DNA of 64,000 nucleotides from Sphingobacterium multivorum (GCF_039511225.1 NZ_CP154261.1:3596001-3660000), one strand, 5' to 3'; positions 27,775-36,723 are shown, counted from the stretch's first letter. Program-made: numbers and translations. Notes: a model not told the origin generated them from the letters alone.

Positions 27775-28410
27775 TTATGCGAGCTCAATCAAAAATTCCT
27801 CTTTTGGAAGTCTAAATTTTTTCAGCTTCAACAACCAATCTTGTTCTTCCATCCGATAACCCAACGGAAGCATAACAGCACTCTTCAATCCTAGCTTATC
27901 TAAACCAAGTAATTCATCCAATTCGGCATTTGAAAAACCCTCCATAGGCGTTGCATCAACGCCTAGTTCTGCTGCCTGTGCAATTGCCAAACCAAAAGCA
28001 ATATAAGCTTGCTTCGCCGCATGTGCCGCTTGTTGTTCTTCTGTAAAACTTGCTAATTGGCCTTTCAGCCTATTTTTATACTCGTCAGTGGTGTCTAAAG
28101 GTAAACCTCTCAAGGTATTCATCTTGTCGAAGGTTTTATCAATGCGTTCGTCGGTGTATCTATCCCATCCTGCAAACACCAATAGATGTGAACTATCAGC
28201 CACTATTTGTTGCCCCCAAGCCACAGGCACAATTTTTTCTTTTAATTCCTGATTCGTAATCACAATTACACGGAACTGTTGAAGTCCAGAAGAGCTAGGT
28301 GCCATCCGTGCTGCCTCCAAAATCTTATCCAAGTCTTCCTGAGCGACCTTTTTTGTGGGGTCGTATTTTTTTGTGGCATAACGCCATTCTAGGGTATCCA
28401 ATAAAGCCAT
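27775..28410 (-). CDS. NAD(P)H-dependent nitroreductase-family oxidoreductase
   Basis: A 211-residue cytoplasmic flavoprotein of the nitroreductase family. It starts LLDTLEWRYATKKYDPTKKV with the FMN-binding Arg/Lys region. RMAPSSSGLQQFRVIVI is the S-S-x-L-Q-P-type FMN loop, and AAHAAKQAYIAFGLAIAQAAELGVDATPMEGF is the usual central helix and substrate loop in two parts. Such NfnB/NfsB-type enzymes reduce quinones, nitroaromatics or flavins. It is a single gene facing the TonB receptor, with no operon partner. Physiological substrate unknown. Confidence 0.88.
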   Translation of the reverse strand: MALLDTLEWRYATKKYDPTKKVAQEDLDKILEAARMAPSSSGLQQFRVIVITNQELKEKIVPVAWGQQIVADSSHLLVFAGWDRYTDERIDKTFDKMNTLRGLPLDTTDEYKNRLKGQLASFTEEQQAAHAAKQAYIAFGLAIAQAAELGVDATPMEGFSNAELDELLGLDKLGLKSAVMLPLGYRMEEQDWLLKLKKFRLPKEEFLIELA

Positions 28411-28745
28411 TTTGTTCTAGTTTAAATGATCAATAGCAACTTTATAAAGTTATGTAAAGATACATAAAAAAATAAATGTCTAAACATCAAAATCAAGAAC
28501 TAAGGCAATAAAATTAGGACAAAAACAGATTGTTATTTAGCACTTGCTACTAAACTTTTAAGGCTAAAATACTGTACATTTACTTCTAATCGCAAACAAA
28601 TGCCTATTTTATTCAATTTTATTAGGACCTTTGTATTAGTTTGCATCGGGTATAACAAAATGACCTTGAACCATTTGTTCTCGGTGGTAATACCTTAACA
28701 AAATAGAAAACAGGGCTTACGTGCTCCACAATAAAAACATCAGCA

Positions 28746-29507
28746 ATGTCTATAACGAATGAAACTGAGCTAACAGGCATACAAAAAGCGAGCGATGCTG
28801 TTGCCATCACCTTAAAAGCTATGATAGAACATGCTCAAGTGGGCATGTCCACGAAGGAGCTTGACGAATATGGAGCCGAAATATTAAAAAGCATGGGTGC
28901 AAAATCTGCTCCCGCTCTCACTTATGGTTTCCCAGGTTACACGTGTATCAGTATAAACAACGAATTTTGCCACGGAATACCTACGGCGGAAAGGATATTG
29001 CAAGAAGGCGATTTGATCAATATCGATGTATCTGCCGAATTAGATGGATATTGGGCTGATAATGGTTGTTCCTTTGTTATAGGAAAGGACATCTTTGAAC
29101 ACGAAAAATTGGTCAATGCATCGAAAGAAATTCTTCAAAAGGCAATCAATAATATTCGTGGTGGTGTGAAAATAGCGGATATTGGGCATCTAATCGAAAC
29201 TGAGGCTAAAAAAAGAGGGTATAAAGTCATCAAGAACCTTGGGGGACATGGTGTAGGAAAAAGTCTGCACGAGGAGCCCGACGAACTGCTTAACTATAAA
29301 AACCGCTTCGACCAACGAAGATTTCGAAAAAATACCGTTGTTGCTATTGAAACCTTTATTTCAACGACCTCCACATACGCAACCGAACTCAACGATGGCT
29401 GGACAATGGTTGGGGACAAGGGTGGATTCATGGCACAACACGAACATACGATTCTCGTTACCGATGGCTATCCCGTTATATTAACTGCACAGAATGCAAT
29501 TTACTAA
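28746..29507 (+). CDS. map: Methionine aminopeptidase type I
   Basis: Removes the N-terminal Met from new proteins; a cytoplasmic metalloprotease. All five metal ligands are visible in order: Asp in INIDVSAELDGYWADNG (two Asp), His in LGGHGVGKSLHEEPD, Glu in VVAIETFIS and Glu in MAQHEHTILVTDG. The substrate His is in NEFCHGIP. It is 253 residues long, normal for type I without an N-terminal extension. It stands alone here, away from ribosomal protein genes where the housekeeping map usually lies, so it may be a second copy (inference). A clear terminator follows at 29530. The 335 bases upstream hold nothing I recognise. Confidence 0.92.
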   Translation: MSITNETELTGIQKASDAVAITLKAMIEHAQVGMSTKELDEYGAEILKSMGAKSAPALTYGFPGYTCISINNEFCHGIPTAERILQEGDLINIDVSAELDGYWADNGCSFVIGKDIFEHEKLVNASKEILQKAINNIRGGVKIADIGHLIETEAKKRGYKVIKNLGGHGVGKSLHEEPDELLNYKNRFDQRRFRKNTVVAIETFISTTSTYATELNDGWTMVGDKGGFMAQHEHTILVTDGYPVILTAQNAIY

Positions 29508-29529
29508 CCAGTCATAAGAAGATACTTAG

Positions 29530-29571
29530 AGGTCTTTTCGAGCAAATTATTGAAAGCTATCGAAAAGACCT
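29530..29571 (+). terminator. Terminator after map
   Basis: AGGTCTTTTCGA and TCGAAAAGACCT form a perfect 12-bp stem with an 18-base loop, followed by TTTTCTTT. The rest of the 560-base gap to 30067 shows no gene. Confidence 0.8.
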
Positions 29572-30067
29572 ATTTTCTTTAAACAAGACTCCAAACTTGT
29601 GGTATAGTACATCAACCCTTTACATCAGGATAGAGGTTGTTAAAATAATTAAGGGGCCTCTCATAACGAGAAAACCCCCAAATAATATATTTTTATGGCT
29701 AAATAATCTTTGTCAAACCCAAAGATTAATCTCACTGGATAACTGACTACAGCAGTAAAAATAGCTTATTCTTCTCAGCAAAAAAGTGATGAAAATCATT
29801 TTTCATAAAAATTTTATTCTCCTATTCAAAATTCAGCTTCACTCGTCTTCACATGCCCCTCAACTATTGTCTTTTAACTGTTTTGAAAACTATTTTGAAA
29901 AACACCAAACATTAGAAAACCTTTGTTCCAAACTCTTCGCTTCCAACCCTTAATCCTTGCTCAGCTGCCTGAATAAACATGTGGGATAAAACGCTACGAT
30001 AATATTTGTATTTAGGCTGATTTAACTTATAAAGTTTAGTATTTTTGATCGATTAAAGTAATCTAGA

Positions 30068-30919
30068 TTGAGAACAATAAAATTCCATAAGGGAGAATGC
30101 GGTGTTGACTTCTTGTTGAATGTCCTCAACGAAATAGAAACGGATTATACACATCAAGAAACTTACCATAAAGACTTTTTTGAAATTCTATTTTTCAAAA
30201 AAGCGAAAGGCAGATTGATATTGGGGCAAGAGATCCTCTCCTTGTCCGACAATTCAATTATCTTTATTTCAGCTTTTCAGAAACATACCTGGGAACTGGA
30301 TCCTGAACACCTTGAGTTTACAACATTGATTTTTCAGGAAGACTTTTTGAATGATTTCTTTTCGGATAAATTATTCACATACAAACTATTATATTTCTAC
30401 CAGCTTAGTTATGTACCCCAGATTATAGCAGATGACACACATATGTCAAAATTCTTAGGTCTTCTCGCCGAAATTAAACTTGAACTCATGGAAACCCAAG
30501 CAGATAGTGTCCATATTATTCGTTCTTTACTTTATTACCTATTGCAAACTTTAAACCGAAAATATGCACGCTTAAATATGCTTCCGAACCAAAAAGCGGA
30601 AAATAACTTCGCCTATCAATTCAAAGAACTTATGGAACAGTTCATTCGGGAGAAACAACGGGTAAACGAATATGCGACACTTATGGGAATAAGTAGGATT
30701 ACACTAAATCAGGCCGTTAAGGCACAGTTTAATACCACAGCAGCCCACTTACTTCGACAACGGTTACTATTCGAGATTCAGGATCTGCTGATCCACTCTG
30801 ACCGTTCCGTTAATCAAATTTCTTTTGACCTAAACTTTTCAGAACCCAATCATTTAATGCGTTTTTTCAAAACTCAAACTGGAAAAACCATCAGTGCATT
30901 TATTCAGGAATTCAAATAA
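30068..30919 (+). CDS. AraC-family transcriptional regulator
   Basis: A 283-residue protein with an N-terminal cupin-like sensing domain (about 20-120, with IIFISAFQKHTWELDPEH) and a C-terminal AraC DNA-binding domain. The latter shows VNEYATLMGISRITLNQAVKAQF (first HTH) and SVNQISFDLNFSEPNHLMRFFKTQTG (second HTH). The best start is TTG at 30068, since no ATG lies in a useful place and the frame closes just upstream. The target is not evident; the next genes are convergent. A strong hairpin closes the gene. Confidence 0.85.
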   Translation: MRTIKFHKGECGVDFLLNVLNEIETDYTHQETYHKDFFEILFFKKAKGRLILGQEILSLSDNSIIFISAFQKHTWELDPEHLEFTTLIFQEDFLNDFFSDKLFTYKLLYFYQLSYVPQIIADDTHMSKFLGLLAEIKLELMETQADSVHIIRSLLYYLLQTLNRKYARLNMLPNQKAENNFAYQFKELMEQFIREKQRVNEYATLMGISRITLNQAVKAQFNTTAAHLLRQRLLFEIQDLLIHSDRSVNQISFDLNFSEPNHLMRFFKTQTGKTISAFIQEFK

Positions 30920-30950
30920 ATGTTGAATTATCTATACAAATTGTCGCTAT

Positions 30951-30994
30951 GGAAATCGGGCCATGCAGATCGGCCTCCCCATGGCCCGATTTCC
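30951..30994. terminator. GC-rich bidirectional hairpin
   Basis: GGAAATCGGGCCATG (30951-30965) is the perfect complement of CATGGCCCGATTTCC (30980-30994), giving a 15-bp stem and 14-base loop. It sits between the convergent AraC and isochorismatase-like genes. Confidence 0.7.
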
Positions 30995-31001
30995 CTATAA
31001 A

Positions 31002-31556
31002 TCAATAGAGTTCCAAGTACGTCTTGGTATCCTGAACCTGCGCATAAAAGAACGCCAAAGCAGCAAGAAAGGCATGCTGAACATCCAGTGCAGCAACTAC
31101 GGAACCATTAATCTCAAGATCGCGCGTTGCACAGGCATCAGCAATTACAGTACATGAAAAACCTAAATCGACAGCGGCACGTACCGTAGCGTCGATACAC
31201 ATATGGGTCATCATGCCTACGACAACAAGTTTCTCGACCTTATTGCTGCGAAGATAATCCAATAATTCTGTCTCTCTAAAGCTGTTGGGAAAATGTTTAC
31301 GTATTACTAGCTCGTTTGGCATTGGACTCACGCTTTCATGAATTTCGGCAGCTCTTGTGCCACCAATAAAGAATGGCATTGCTTTTGGATCTGAGGAAAT
31401 ATGTTGGATATGAACCACAGGTAATTTTTCTCGCCTAAATTGGTCGATCACTCTTCTGGCGTTCATCCCTGCCTTTAAGGGATCCACAAGTTCCATTCCG
31501 CCATCTTCAAAATACTCGTTTTGAATATCAATGACTATTAATGCGCTATTTCTCAT
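31002..31556 (-). CDS. Cysteine hydrolase of the isochorismatase-like family
   Basis: A 184-residue protein. The three catalytic residues of the family are in place: Asp in ALIVIDIQNEYF, Lys in VIRKHFPNSF and Cys in GMMTHMCIDATVRAAVDLGF. The latter is followed by the usual VIADACATRDL. Members hydrolyse amides such as nicotinamide or N-carbamoyl compounds; the exact substrate cannot be told. Divergent from the hydrolase at 31776, with a small palindrome between them. Confidence 0.88.
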   Translation of the reverse strand: MRNSALIVIDIQNEYFEDGGMELVDPLKAGMNARRVIDQFRREKLPVVHIQHISSDPKAMPFFIGGTRAAEIHESVSPMPNELVIRKHFPNSFRETELLDYLRSNKVEKLVVVGMMTHMCIDATVRAAVDLGFSCTVIADACATRDLEINGSVVAALDVQHAFLAALAFFYAQVQDTKTYLELY

Positions 31557-31671
31557 CTATTATGAATTAAGTTTAATACAAAATTAAGCTGGATTTAGCG
31601 GCGATGACCTACCAATAAATCACCAAATACTACCATTTTGATAAGAGCGATAAGACGGGATGGATAGAAAG

Positions 31672-31691
31672 TTATGTAATGTTTTACATAA
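31672..31691. promoter_or_regulatory. Palindrome in the divergent gap
   Basis: TTATGTAA, four bases, TTACATAA: a perfect 8-bp inverted repeat between two divergent genes. It is a candidate operator; the binding protein is unknown. Confidence 0.35.
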
Positions 31692-31775
31692 TTTCGATCA
31701 AAAAATCACCAACAAAAGCTAACTTCGCTGCATATACACGTCACATACAGGTGATAAATCGTAATAATAGATATC

Positions 31776-32561
31776 ATGGCATTGAAAGAATTACAACACA
31801 GCAAAATATATGGCTCAGATAACGGTGGCACTCCATTAATTGTCCTGCATGGGCTTTTTGGCATGGCAGACAACTGGGGATCCTTTGGTCGTAGTTTTGG
31901 CGAGAAAAGACAGGTACATCTACTCGATCTTCGTAATCACGGACGAAGTTTCCATAGTGAAGATATGTCGGTGGAAGTTATGGTAGACGATCTGCTATCC
32001 TATATTGCATCCATTGGAGCAGATAAAGTATTGCTATTGGGCCACTCTTTAGGCGGAAAAGTAGCGATGCAATTTGCTATTGACCATCCTGAAAAGATTG
32101 AAAAACTGATCATCGCTGATATAGCCCCGAAAGCTTATCCTCCACATCATGAAGACATATTCGACGCGCTATCTGCTGTAGATATTACAACGCTAGAAAA
32201 CAGGAAAGATGTACAAGTAAAGATTGAACACTACTTGAGTGATCCGGGTGTTATCCAATTTTTATTGAAAAATGTATATATCAGAGAAGATCGAAAATTA
32301 GATTGGCGCTTTAATCTGGATGTTTTAAAAAATAAATATACGGAGTTTATTACTGTCGGGGTAAAATCAGGAATATTCAACGGCCCCACATTATTTCTAC
32401 CAGGAGAAAAATCAAGATATATATTACCTGAAGATAAGATTAAGATCATGGAACAATTTCCAAATGCCGTATTTAAAACAATTCCTAATGCTGGTCACTG
32501 GGTTCAAGCTGAAAATCCACAGGCATTCGACGCATTCGTTGCCGAGTTTTTAGATCGATAA
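31776..32561 (+). CDS. Alpha/beta hydrolase, YbfF-type esterase
   Basis: A 261-residue cytoplasmic hydrolase. It shows PLIVLHGLFGMADNWG (oxyanion HG), LLDLRNHGRSFHSEDMS, the nucleophile elbow LLGHSLGGKVAMQFA (Ser near residue 97), the Asp region and the His in IPNAGHWVQAENPQAF. The wording LLDLRNHGRS and HSLGGKVAM matches YbfF-like acyl-CoA/esterase proteins. Substrate unknown. It ends before a 12-bp inverted repeat shared with the photolyase gene. Confidence 0.85.
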   Translation: MALKELQHSKIYGSDNGGTPLIVLHGLFGMADNWGSFGRSFGEKRQVHLLDLRNHGRSFHSEDMSVEVMVDDLLSYIASIGADKVLLLGHSLGGKVAMQFAIDHPEKIEKLIIADIAPKAYPPHHEDIFDALSAVDITTLENRKDVQVKIEHYLSDPGVIQFLLKNVYIREDRKLDWRFNLDVLKNKYTEFITVGVKSGIFNGPTLFLPGEKSRYILPEDKIKIMEQFPNAVFKTIPNAGHWVQAENPQAFDAFVAEFLDR

Positions 32562-32573
32562 AAATGAGATACA

Positions 32574-32632
32574 TTGAATGTCTACTCCGACTTGCTGGTC
32601 CTTAAAACCTCTCGTAAGATGTAGACATTCAA
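32574..32632. terminator. Inverted repeat between hydrolase and photolyase genes
   Basis: TTGAATGTCTAC (32574-32585) pairs perfectly with GTAGACATTCAA (32621-32632) across a 35-base loop, between convergent genes. Confidence 0.45.
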
Positions 32633-32637
32633 GACTA

Positions 32638-33936
32638 TTATTTCAACGCCTTTGCGTAGGTCTTTATTGCACGATCACGGGCAATCTGATGGTCAACAAT
32701 AGGCTCACAATAGGCTGGAGTACCTAATTCAGGAACCCATTTTTTTATATATTCCTGATTTTTATCGAACTTCTCAGCCTGTAGCGTCGGATTAAAAACC
32801 CTGAAATACGGGGCTGCGTCACAGCCACTGCCCGCGGCCCATTGCCAGTTACCATTGTTGGCCGACAGATCATAATCATTTAATTTTTGCGCAAAGTAGG
32901 CCTCTCCCCATCTCCAGTCAATCAAAAGGTGTTTACAAAGAAAACTGGCTACGACCATTCGTACGCGATTGTGCATATAACCGGAAGTATTCAATTGGCG
33001 CATACCCGCATCTACTAAAGGATATCCGGTCTGTCCTTCACACCATTGCTGGAATTCTACCTCATCGTTCCGCCATTGTATGGCGTCGTATTGCTTTCTA
33101 AAGGATTCGGTAACAACATGCGGATAGTGATAGAGAATCTGCATAAAAAATTCACGCCAGATCAATTCAGACAACCAGGTCGCATTGTGTTTTAAAGCAA
33201 AGGTAACACACCGACGTACACTGATTGTTCCAAAACGAAGTGCTATCCCCAAATGAGTAGTGCCCATTAACGCTGGATAATCGCGGGTTTTATCATAGTA
33301 ATCAATGATAGTAGCATCCAGGTGTGGTTCTTTAAAGCTAAGATCGGTCTCTAAAAAACCTAAGTTCTCCAAAGAAATGATCTGCTGATGCTTTTGCTGA
33401 ACGAAGGATTCCATTGCGTAGGTATAGGAACGATGGTCCTCAGGACGTAATTTCTCACGCCATTTTTTTGCATAAGGCGTATAAACCGTATATGGTGTCC
33501 CATCATTCTTTAAGATATCTGCTTTATCAAAAATAACCTGATCTTTCACAGCTTTGAAGGGAATTCCCTTAGCTTGAAAGAACTCAAAAATTTCTTTGTC
33601 CCGCGCAATTGCCATTGGCTCATAGTCCCGATTACAATAGACGCCCTGCACATCAAATTTTTCAACCAAGTTCCTGTAGATAGCGATAGGTTTACCATAG
33701 AACGTATTCAACGTTGCACCACTTTCCCCTAGTATAGTATTGATACGGGTTAAAGCCTGATGGATGTAATGAAGACGTCGATCCCTTTTATCCTGCAATT
33801 GCATCAAAATTTCCTCGTCAAATATAAATATAGGTAGTACCGGATAACCCAAAGCCAGCGCGCGAGCAAGCCCGGCATTATCATCCAGCCGTAAATCACG
33901 ACGAAACCAAAACACAATAATTTTATTTTTTTCCAT
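32638..33936 (-). CDS. phrB: Deoxyribodipyrimidine photolyase (class I)
   Basis: Light-driven repair of cyclobutane pyrimidine dimers; binds FAD and an antenna cofactor. The 432 residues start EKNKIIVFWFRRDLRLDDNAGL, the photolyase/cryptochrome opening. The FAD-binding half has the family text ELIWREFFMQILYHYP, GQTGYPLVDAGMRQL, MHNRVRMVVASFLCKHL, the DWRWGEAYFAQKLNDYD region and NNGNWQWAAGSGCDAAPYFR. I start at 33936; the upstream ATG at 33948 adds four residues. A single gene. DNA repair rather than photoreceptor function is likely from these motifs, but is not proven. Confidence 0.93.
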   Translation of the reverse strand: MEKNKIIVFWFRRDLRLDDNAGLARALALGYPVLPIFIFDEEILMQLQDKRDRRLHYIHQALTRINTILGESGATLNTFYGKPIAIYRNLVEKFDVQGVYCNRDYEPMAIARDKEIFEFFQAKGIPFKAVKDQVIFDKADILKNDGTPYTVYTPYAKKWREKLRPEDHRSYTYAMESFVQQKHQQIISLENLGFLETDLSFKEPHLDATIIDYYDKTRDYPALMGTTHLGIALRFGTISVRRCVTFALKHNATWLSELIWREFFMQILYHYPHVVTESFRKQYDAIQWRNDEVEFQQWCEGQTGYPLVDAGMRQLNTSGYMHNRVRMVVASFLCKHLLIDWRWGEAYFAQKLNDYDLSANNGNWQWAAGSGCDAAPYFRVFNPTLQAEKFDKNQEYIKKWVPELGTPAYCEPIVDHQIARDRAIKTYAKALK

Positions 33937-34032
33937 AAAAACGACCAATATTTACCATCATTACCCATGTTAACAATTTTAAAGGGTAAAAGGTTAACTC
34001 AACAATTAGGTAAAAATACCTCTATAAACAGA

Positions 34033-34074
34033 CTGAACCATCAAAGGTACTTGAAATTCCCCTTGATGGTTCAG
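34033..34074. terminator. Inverted repeat downstream of the alcohol dehydrogenase gene
   Basis: CTGAACCATCAA (34033-34044) pairs with TTGATGGTTCAG (34063-34074), a 12-bp perfect stem that would end minus-strand transcription of the gene ending at 34095. Confidence 0.55.
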
Positions 34075-34094
34075 CATTGAATAATTTTATTGTG

Positions 34095-35150
34095 TTAGTT
34101 TTTCAAACTTGCCATGTCAATAACAAACCGGTATTTAACATCACTTTTCAATAGTCTATCATAAGCATGATTGATATCCTGCATTTTAATCAGCTCTATG
34201 TCGGATATAATATTGTGTTTACCACAAAAATCAAGCATCTCCTGTGTTTCGGCTATCCCCCCGATCATCGAACCTGAAAAACTCTTACGTGTTGGAATCA
34301 GGCTAAAAGGAGCCACAGGAAGTGGATGCTCCGGAGCACCAACAAGAGTCAGGGAACCATCTCGTTTCAATAAACTTAAATAGGCATTGATGTCATGCTG
34401 TGCCGAAACACAATCTAAAATGAAATGTAAAGTTCCCGCATGCGCTTTCATTTGTTCTGCATCAGTTGACAAGATCACTTCATCGGCACCTAAACGTTTG
34501 GCGTCATCCACTTTAGACGCAGACGTTGTAATGACAACAACTTGTGCTCCCATTGCTTTCGCTATTTTTACCCCCATGTGTCCCAAGCCGCCGATACCTA
34601 CGATACCTACTTTTTTTCCTGGTCCCACATTCCAATGCCTCAAAGGTGAATAAGTGGTAATTCCAGCACATAATAAAGGCGCTGTTGCTGCAAGATCCAA
34701 ATTTTCAGGAATGTGGAGCACAAAATCCTGGTCTACTACAACGCGTTCGGAATAACCGCCGAATGTCTGTTTATTAAGGTGCTTATCGTGTCCATTGTAG
34801 GTTTGAATATTTCCATTTTCACAATATTGTTCCAGTCCTTCCTTACAACTTTCACATTCGCGACAACTATCTACCATACAGCCTACACCAGCCAAATCGC
34901 CGACTTTAAACTTGGTTACCGCTGAGCCAACTTGAGTAATTCGCCCCACAATTTCATGGCCGGGTACATTCGGATAAACGGTCCCACCCCATTCGTTTCG
35001 CGCTGTATGTAAATCCGAATGGCAAACTCCACAAAATAAGATATCAATCTCGACATCTTTCTCCGTCACTTCGCGACGTTCAATATCCATCTGTTTTAGA
35101 TCGGCCGTTGGTGCACTTGTTCCAAAAGCTCTAATTGAAAATGTACTCAT
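34095..35150 (-). CDS. Zinc-dependent NAD(P) alcohol dehydrogenase (CAD/AdhC-like)
   Basis: A 351-residue medium-chain dehydrogenase. The catalytic zinc motif is ILFCGVCHSDLHTARNEWGG with PGHEIVGRI. The structural zinc site is CRECESCKEGLEQYC, followed by a cofactor fold GIGGLGHMGVKIAKAMGA. The text matches the cinnamyl-alcohol/YahK group that prefers NADP(H) and aldehydes. The start at 35150 (MSTFSIRAFG) is chosen; the frame extends 46 residues further upstream but that part is not like the family. Probably reduces aldehydes in the cytoplasm. Its upstream neighbour is a small gene with a 31-bp repeat. Confidence 0.9.
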   Translation of the reverse strand: MSTFSIRAFGTSAPTADLKQMDIERREVTEKDVEIDILFCGVCHSDLHTARNEWGGTVYPNVPGHEIVGRITQVGSAVTKFKVGDLAGVGCMVDSCRECESCKEGLEQYCENGNIQTYNGHDKHLNKQTFGGYSERVVVDQDFVLHIPENLDLAATAPLLCAGITTYSPLRHWNVGPGKKVGIVGIGGLGHMGVKIAKAMGAQVVVITTSASKVDDAKRLGADEVILSTDAEQMKAHAGTLHFILDCVSAQHDINAYLSLLKRDGSLTLVGAPEHPLPVAPFSLIPTRKSFSGSMIGGIAETQEMLDFCGKHNIISDIELIKMQDINHAYDRLLKSDVKYRFVIDMASLKN

Positions 35151-35314
35151 ACTTGATAAAATTGTTGTTTTCTGTTTTAAATGACTGCATAAAATTCCTA
35201 TGTACAACACAGATTCCATCCGCACGATAAAATTAACCAATGGATGGAAAAAATGTTTTGAAGAAACGATAACAAAAGTAAAAAGCAACTTTCAGAATTA
35301 TGTTGCCATAAAGC

Positions 35315-35416
35315 TCAAGTTGCTGTTTCTTTACGGCTCATCGCATCATGCTTGAACATCTGTGATAAGCTAAGCTTTGTAAACCGCACGGGTTCGTCAG
35401 GATTTTCTACCTGTTC
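35315..35416 (-). pseudogene. Orphaned C-terminal coding tail of the gene ending at 35455
   Basis: After the stop at 35455 the minus strand has two more repeat units, then a stop-free reading EQVENPDEPVRFTKLSL, continuing SQMFKHDAMSRKETAT and TGA at 35315-35317. The frame and wording join perfectly to residue 69 of the upstream gene if two 31-bp units are removed, giving a 102-residue protein. I infer that this is the former C-terminus, separated by repeat expansion. Confidence 0.55.
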
Positions 35417-35475
35417 AAACGAACTAATCAGCATCTTCTACCTGTACAGACGGATTAATCAGTATCTTCTACCTG
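35405..35475. repeat. 31-bp tandem repeat, about 2.3 copies
   Basis: TTCTACCTG recurs at 35405, 35436 and 35467, with neighbouring bases (TCAAACGAACTAATCAGCATC against ACAGACGGATTAATCAGTATC) also matching. The unit is 31 bp, not a multiple of three, so each copy shifts the frame of the small gene crossing it. Confidence 0.85.
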
Positions 35476-35685
35476 TACAAATTGCATTGCCAACCCCTGT
35501 TTCTGGCAGATGTTCAGAATAGAAAATTCCAATCGGGTACTAATCCGCAGGACAAGCAAAAATTGCTGATCATCCAACAATAAATCAATATTTTTTATCT
35601 CCGGGAAACTCTGATAGAGAAAATGATAAATCTCGCTGGCTTTCCACTTCAGCTTACGAGATAAAGAATAAACAACTTTATACAT
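35455..35685 (-). CDS. Small hypothetical protein, C-terminally truncated by repeat
   Basis: A 76-residue protein starting MYKVVYSLSRKLKWKASEI; no family recognised. It lies 7 bases after the 100-residue gene at 35693 and likely shares its transcript. Its last residues, VQVEDTD, lie in the first copy of a 31-bp repeat and are repeated after the stop (VQVEDAD stop, then EQVENPDEP). The intact form would have about 102 residues. Whether the short form works is unknown. The pair sits below a TetR-type operator, with the TetR gene immediately upstream on the same strand. Confidence 0.55.
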   Translation of the reverse strand: MYKVVYSLSRKLKWKASEIYHFLYQSFPEIKNIDLLLDDQQFLLVLRISTRLEFSILNICQKQGLAMQFVQVEDTD

Positions 35686-35692
35686 ATTTAGA

Positions 35693-35995
35693 TTATTTCA
35701 AAATTTTAACGGCAATTTGTTGTAATTGGTGGTTCAAAAAAGGCATCTGTTTCAGTTCCTCAAAATCTCGGGCTAGTCGAACCCTTTTATTTTCATTTTC
35801 CAGCGCAAGAGCTAGGCTATCCAAGCGCTCCACATCATTGTGTATCAACAAATAACAATCGATATCGGGATCCAGTACCCCCATCATTTCAGGGCGGATC
35901 GTTTCCTCTGTCTCCACCATGACCAAAACGCATCTTTCTGATGCAAAGCTATCCACCGACTTGCCTACTTTCGCATTTAACACCATAGTTGTCAT
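35693..35995 (-). CDS. Hypothetical protein (100 aa) of the TetR-linked pair
   Basis: A 100-residue cytoplasmic protein, beta-alpha pattern, with VLVMVETEETIRPEMMG, DIDCYLLIHND and a charged helix near the end. I recognise no family. It is followed 7 bases later by another small gene. Upstream, at 36036-36060, lies an inverted repeat TAGACA-N13-TGTCGA nearly the same as one before the TetR gene, so this pair is probably a TetR target. Confidence 0.55.
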   Translation of the reverse strand: MTTMVLNAKVGKSVDSFASERCVLVMVETEETIRPEMMGVLDPDIDCYLLIHNDVERLDSLALALENENKRVRLARDFEELKQMPFLNHQLQQIAVKILK

Positions 35996-36035
35996 CCTGT
36001 TTATTGTCTGTATAAAAAGAATCGATCAATCAAAA

Positions 36036-36060
36036 TAGACATATTTTGTATTTTTGTCGA
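36036..36060. promoter_or_regulatory. TetR-type operator candidate, site B
   Basis: TAGACA, 13 bases, TGTCGA, 41 bases upstream of the ATG at 35995. It matches site A before the TetR gene (TCGACA-N13-TGTCGA) in arms and spacing. Confidence 0.5.
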
Positions 36061-36135
36061 AACCACCTCCTAAAAAAAGAACGATATACGTCCCTACTAT
36101 TTACAATAACTTATTCTCGTTATCCTGTCGAATGG

Positions 36136-36723
36136 CTAGCGCAGCCCCTTAACACATATACTTGTCAACCAGGAAAGCCTCGCTTCAAAATCCGGAAAAC
36201 GATCAAAAAGTAAAACTTCCTGCTCAAAACAACGTGATGTTGTCACTAACATTTCCGATAAAAACAGGATATCCTTTTCCTCCAAGGCCTGAATTTCTTC
36301 TTTCCTAACGGCTAATTCAATCATTTCACGAATCAGCTTAATCTCGTCATCCAGCATGTATCGTGTTTTTGAAACCATCAAGGCTGGGTCGGATTTCATA
36401 TCTTCGAATGCGAGATGAAAGCGTTTCGTAATTAAATTAATCTGACGTAGTTTTGCTTGTAAAAAACCAACTAAATTATCTTCCAGTGAAGCTTCCCTGT
36501 TATAAGTTCTACTCGCGACCTCAAACACTTGCTGACATAAGTACTCCGCAATCGCATCAAAGACATCCATCTTACTGGTAAAATAGTAATACAACGTGCT
36601 CCGCCCCTTTCCACAAGCTTTTGAAATATCCTGCATGGAAACCCTTGCAAATCCATAGGTTTCAAACACTTTCATGGATGATAAGATAATTTCCTCTTTA
36701 ATATTTTCTTGTTGACCTGTCAT
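36136..36723 (-). CDS. TetR-family transcriptional regulator
   Basis: A 195-residue repressor type. The N-terminal HTH (residues about 10-55) is IILSSMKVFETYGFARVSMQDISKACGKGRSTLYYYFTSKMDVFDAIAEY, read in pieces: VSMQDISKACGKGRSTLYYYF is the core. The rest is an all-helical ligand domain of unknown ligand. A palindrome TCGACA-N13-TGTCGA overlaps its own -7 promoter element (TAGATTTG on the minus strand), and a second stands before the gene pair 35455-35995, suggesting autoregulation plus control of that pair. Confidence 0.9.
   Translation of the reverse strand: MTGQQENIKEEIILSSMKVFETYGFARVSMQDISKACGKGRSTLYYYFTSKMDVFDAIAEYLCQQVFEVASRTYNREASLEDNLVGFLQAKLRQINLITKRFHLAFEDMKSDPALMVSKTRYMLDDEIKLIREMIELAVRKEEIQALEEKDILFLSEMLVTTSRCFEQEVLLFDRFPDFEARLSWLTSICVKGLR

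Noticed and set aside
30951..30994. 15-bp GC-rich inverted repeat as a mobile element end
   Set aside because: Single hairpin between convergent genes with a short loop; terminator is the simpler reading.
35151..35288. 46-codon N-terminal extension of the alcohol dehydrogenase
   Set aside because: Not similar to the family, and MSTFSIRAFG at 35150 is a proper start.
35405..35475. 31-bp repeats as a possible CRISPR fragment
   Set aside because: Units are contiguous with no spacers and encode the end of a gene.
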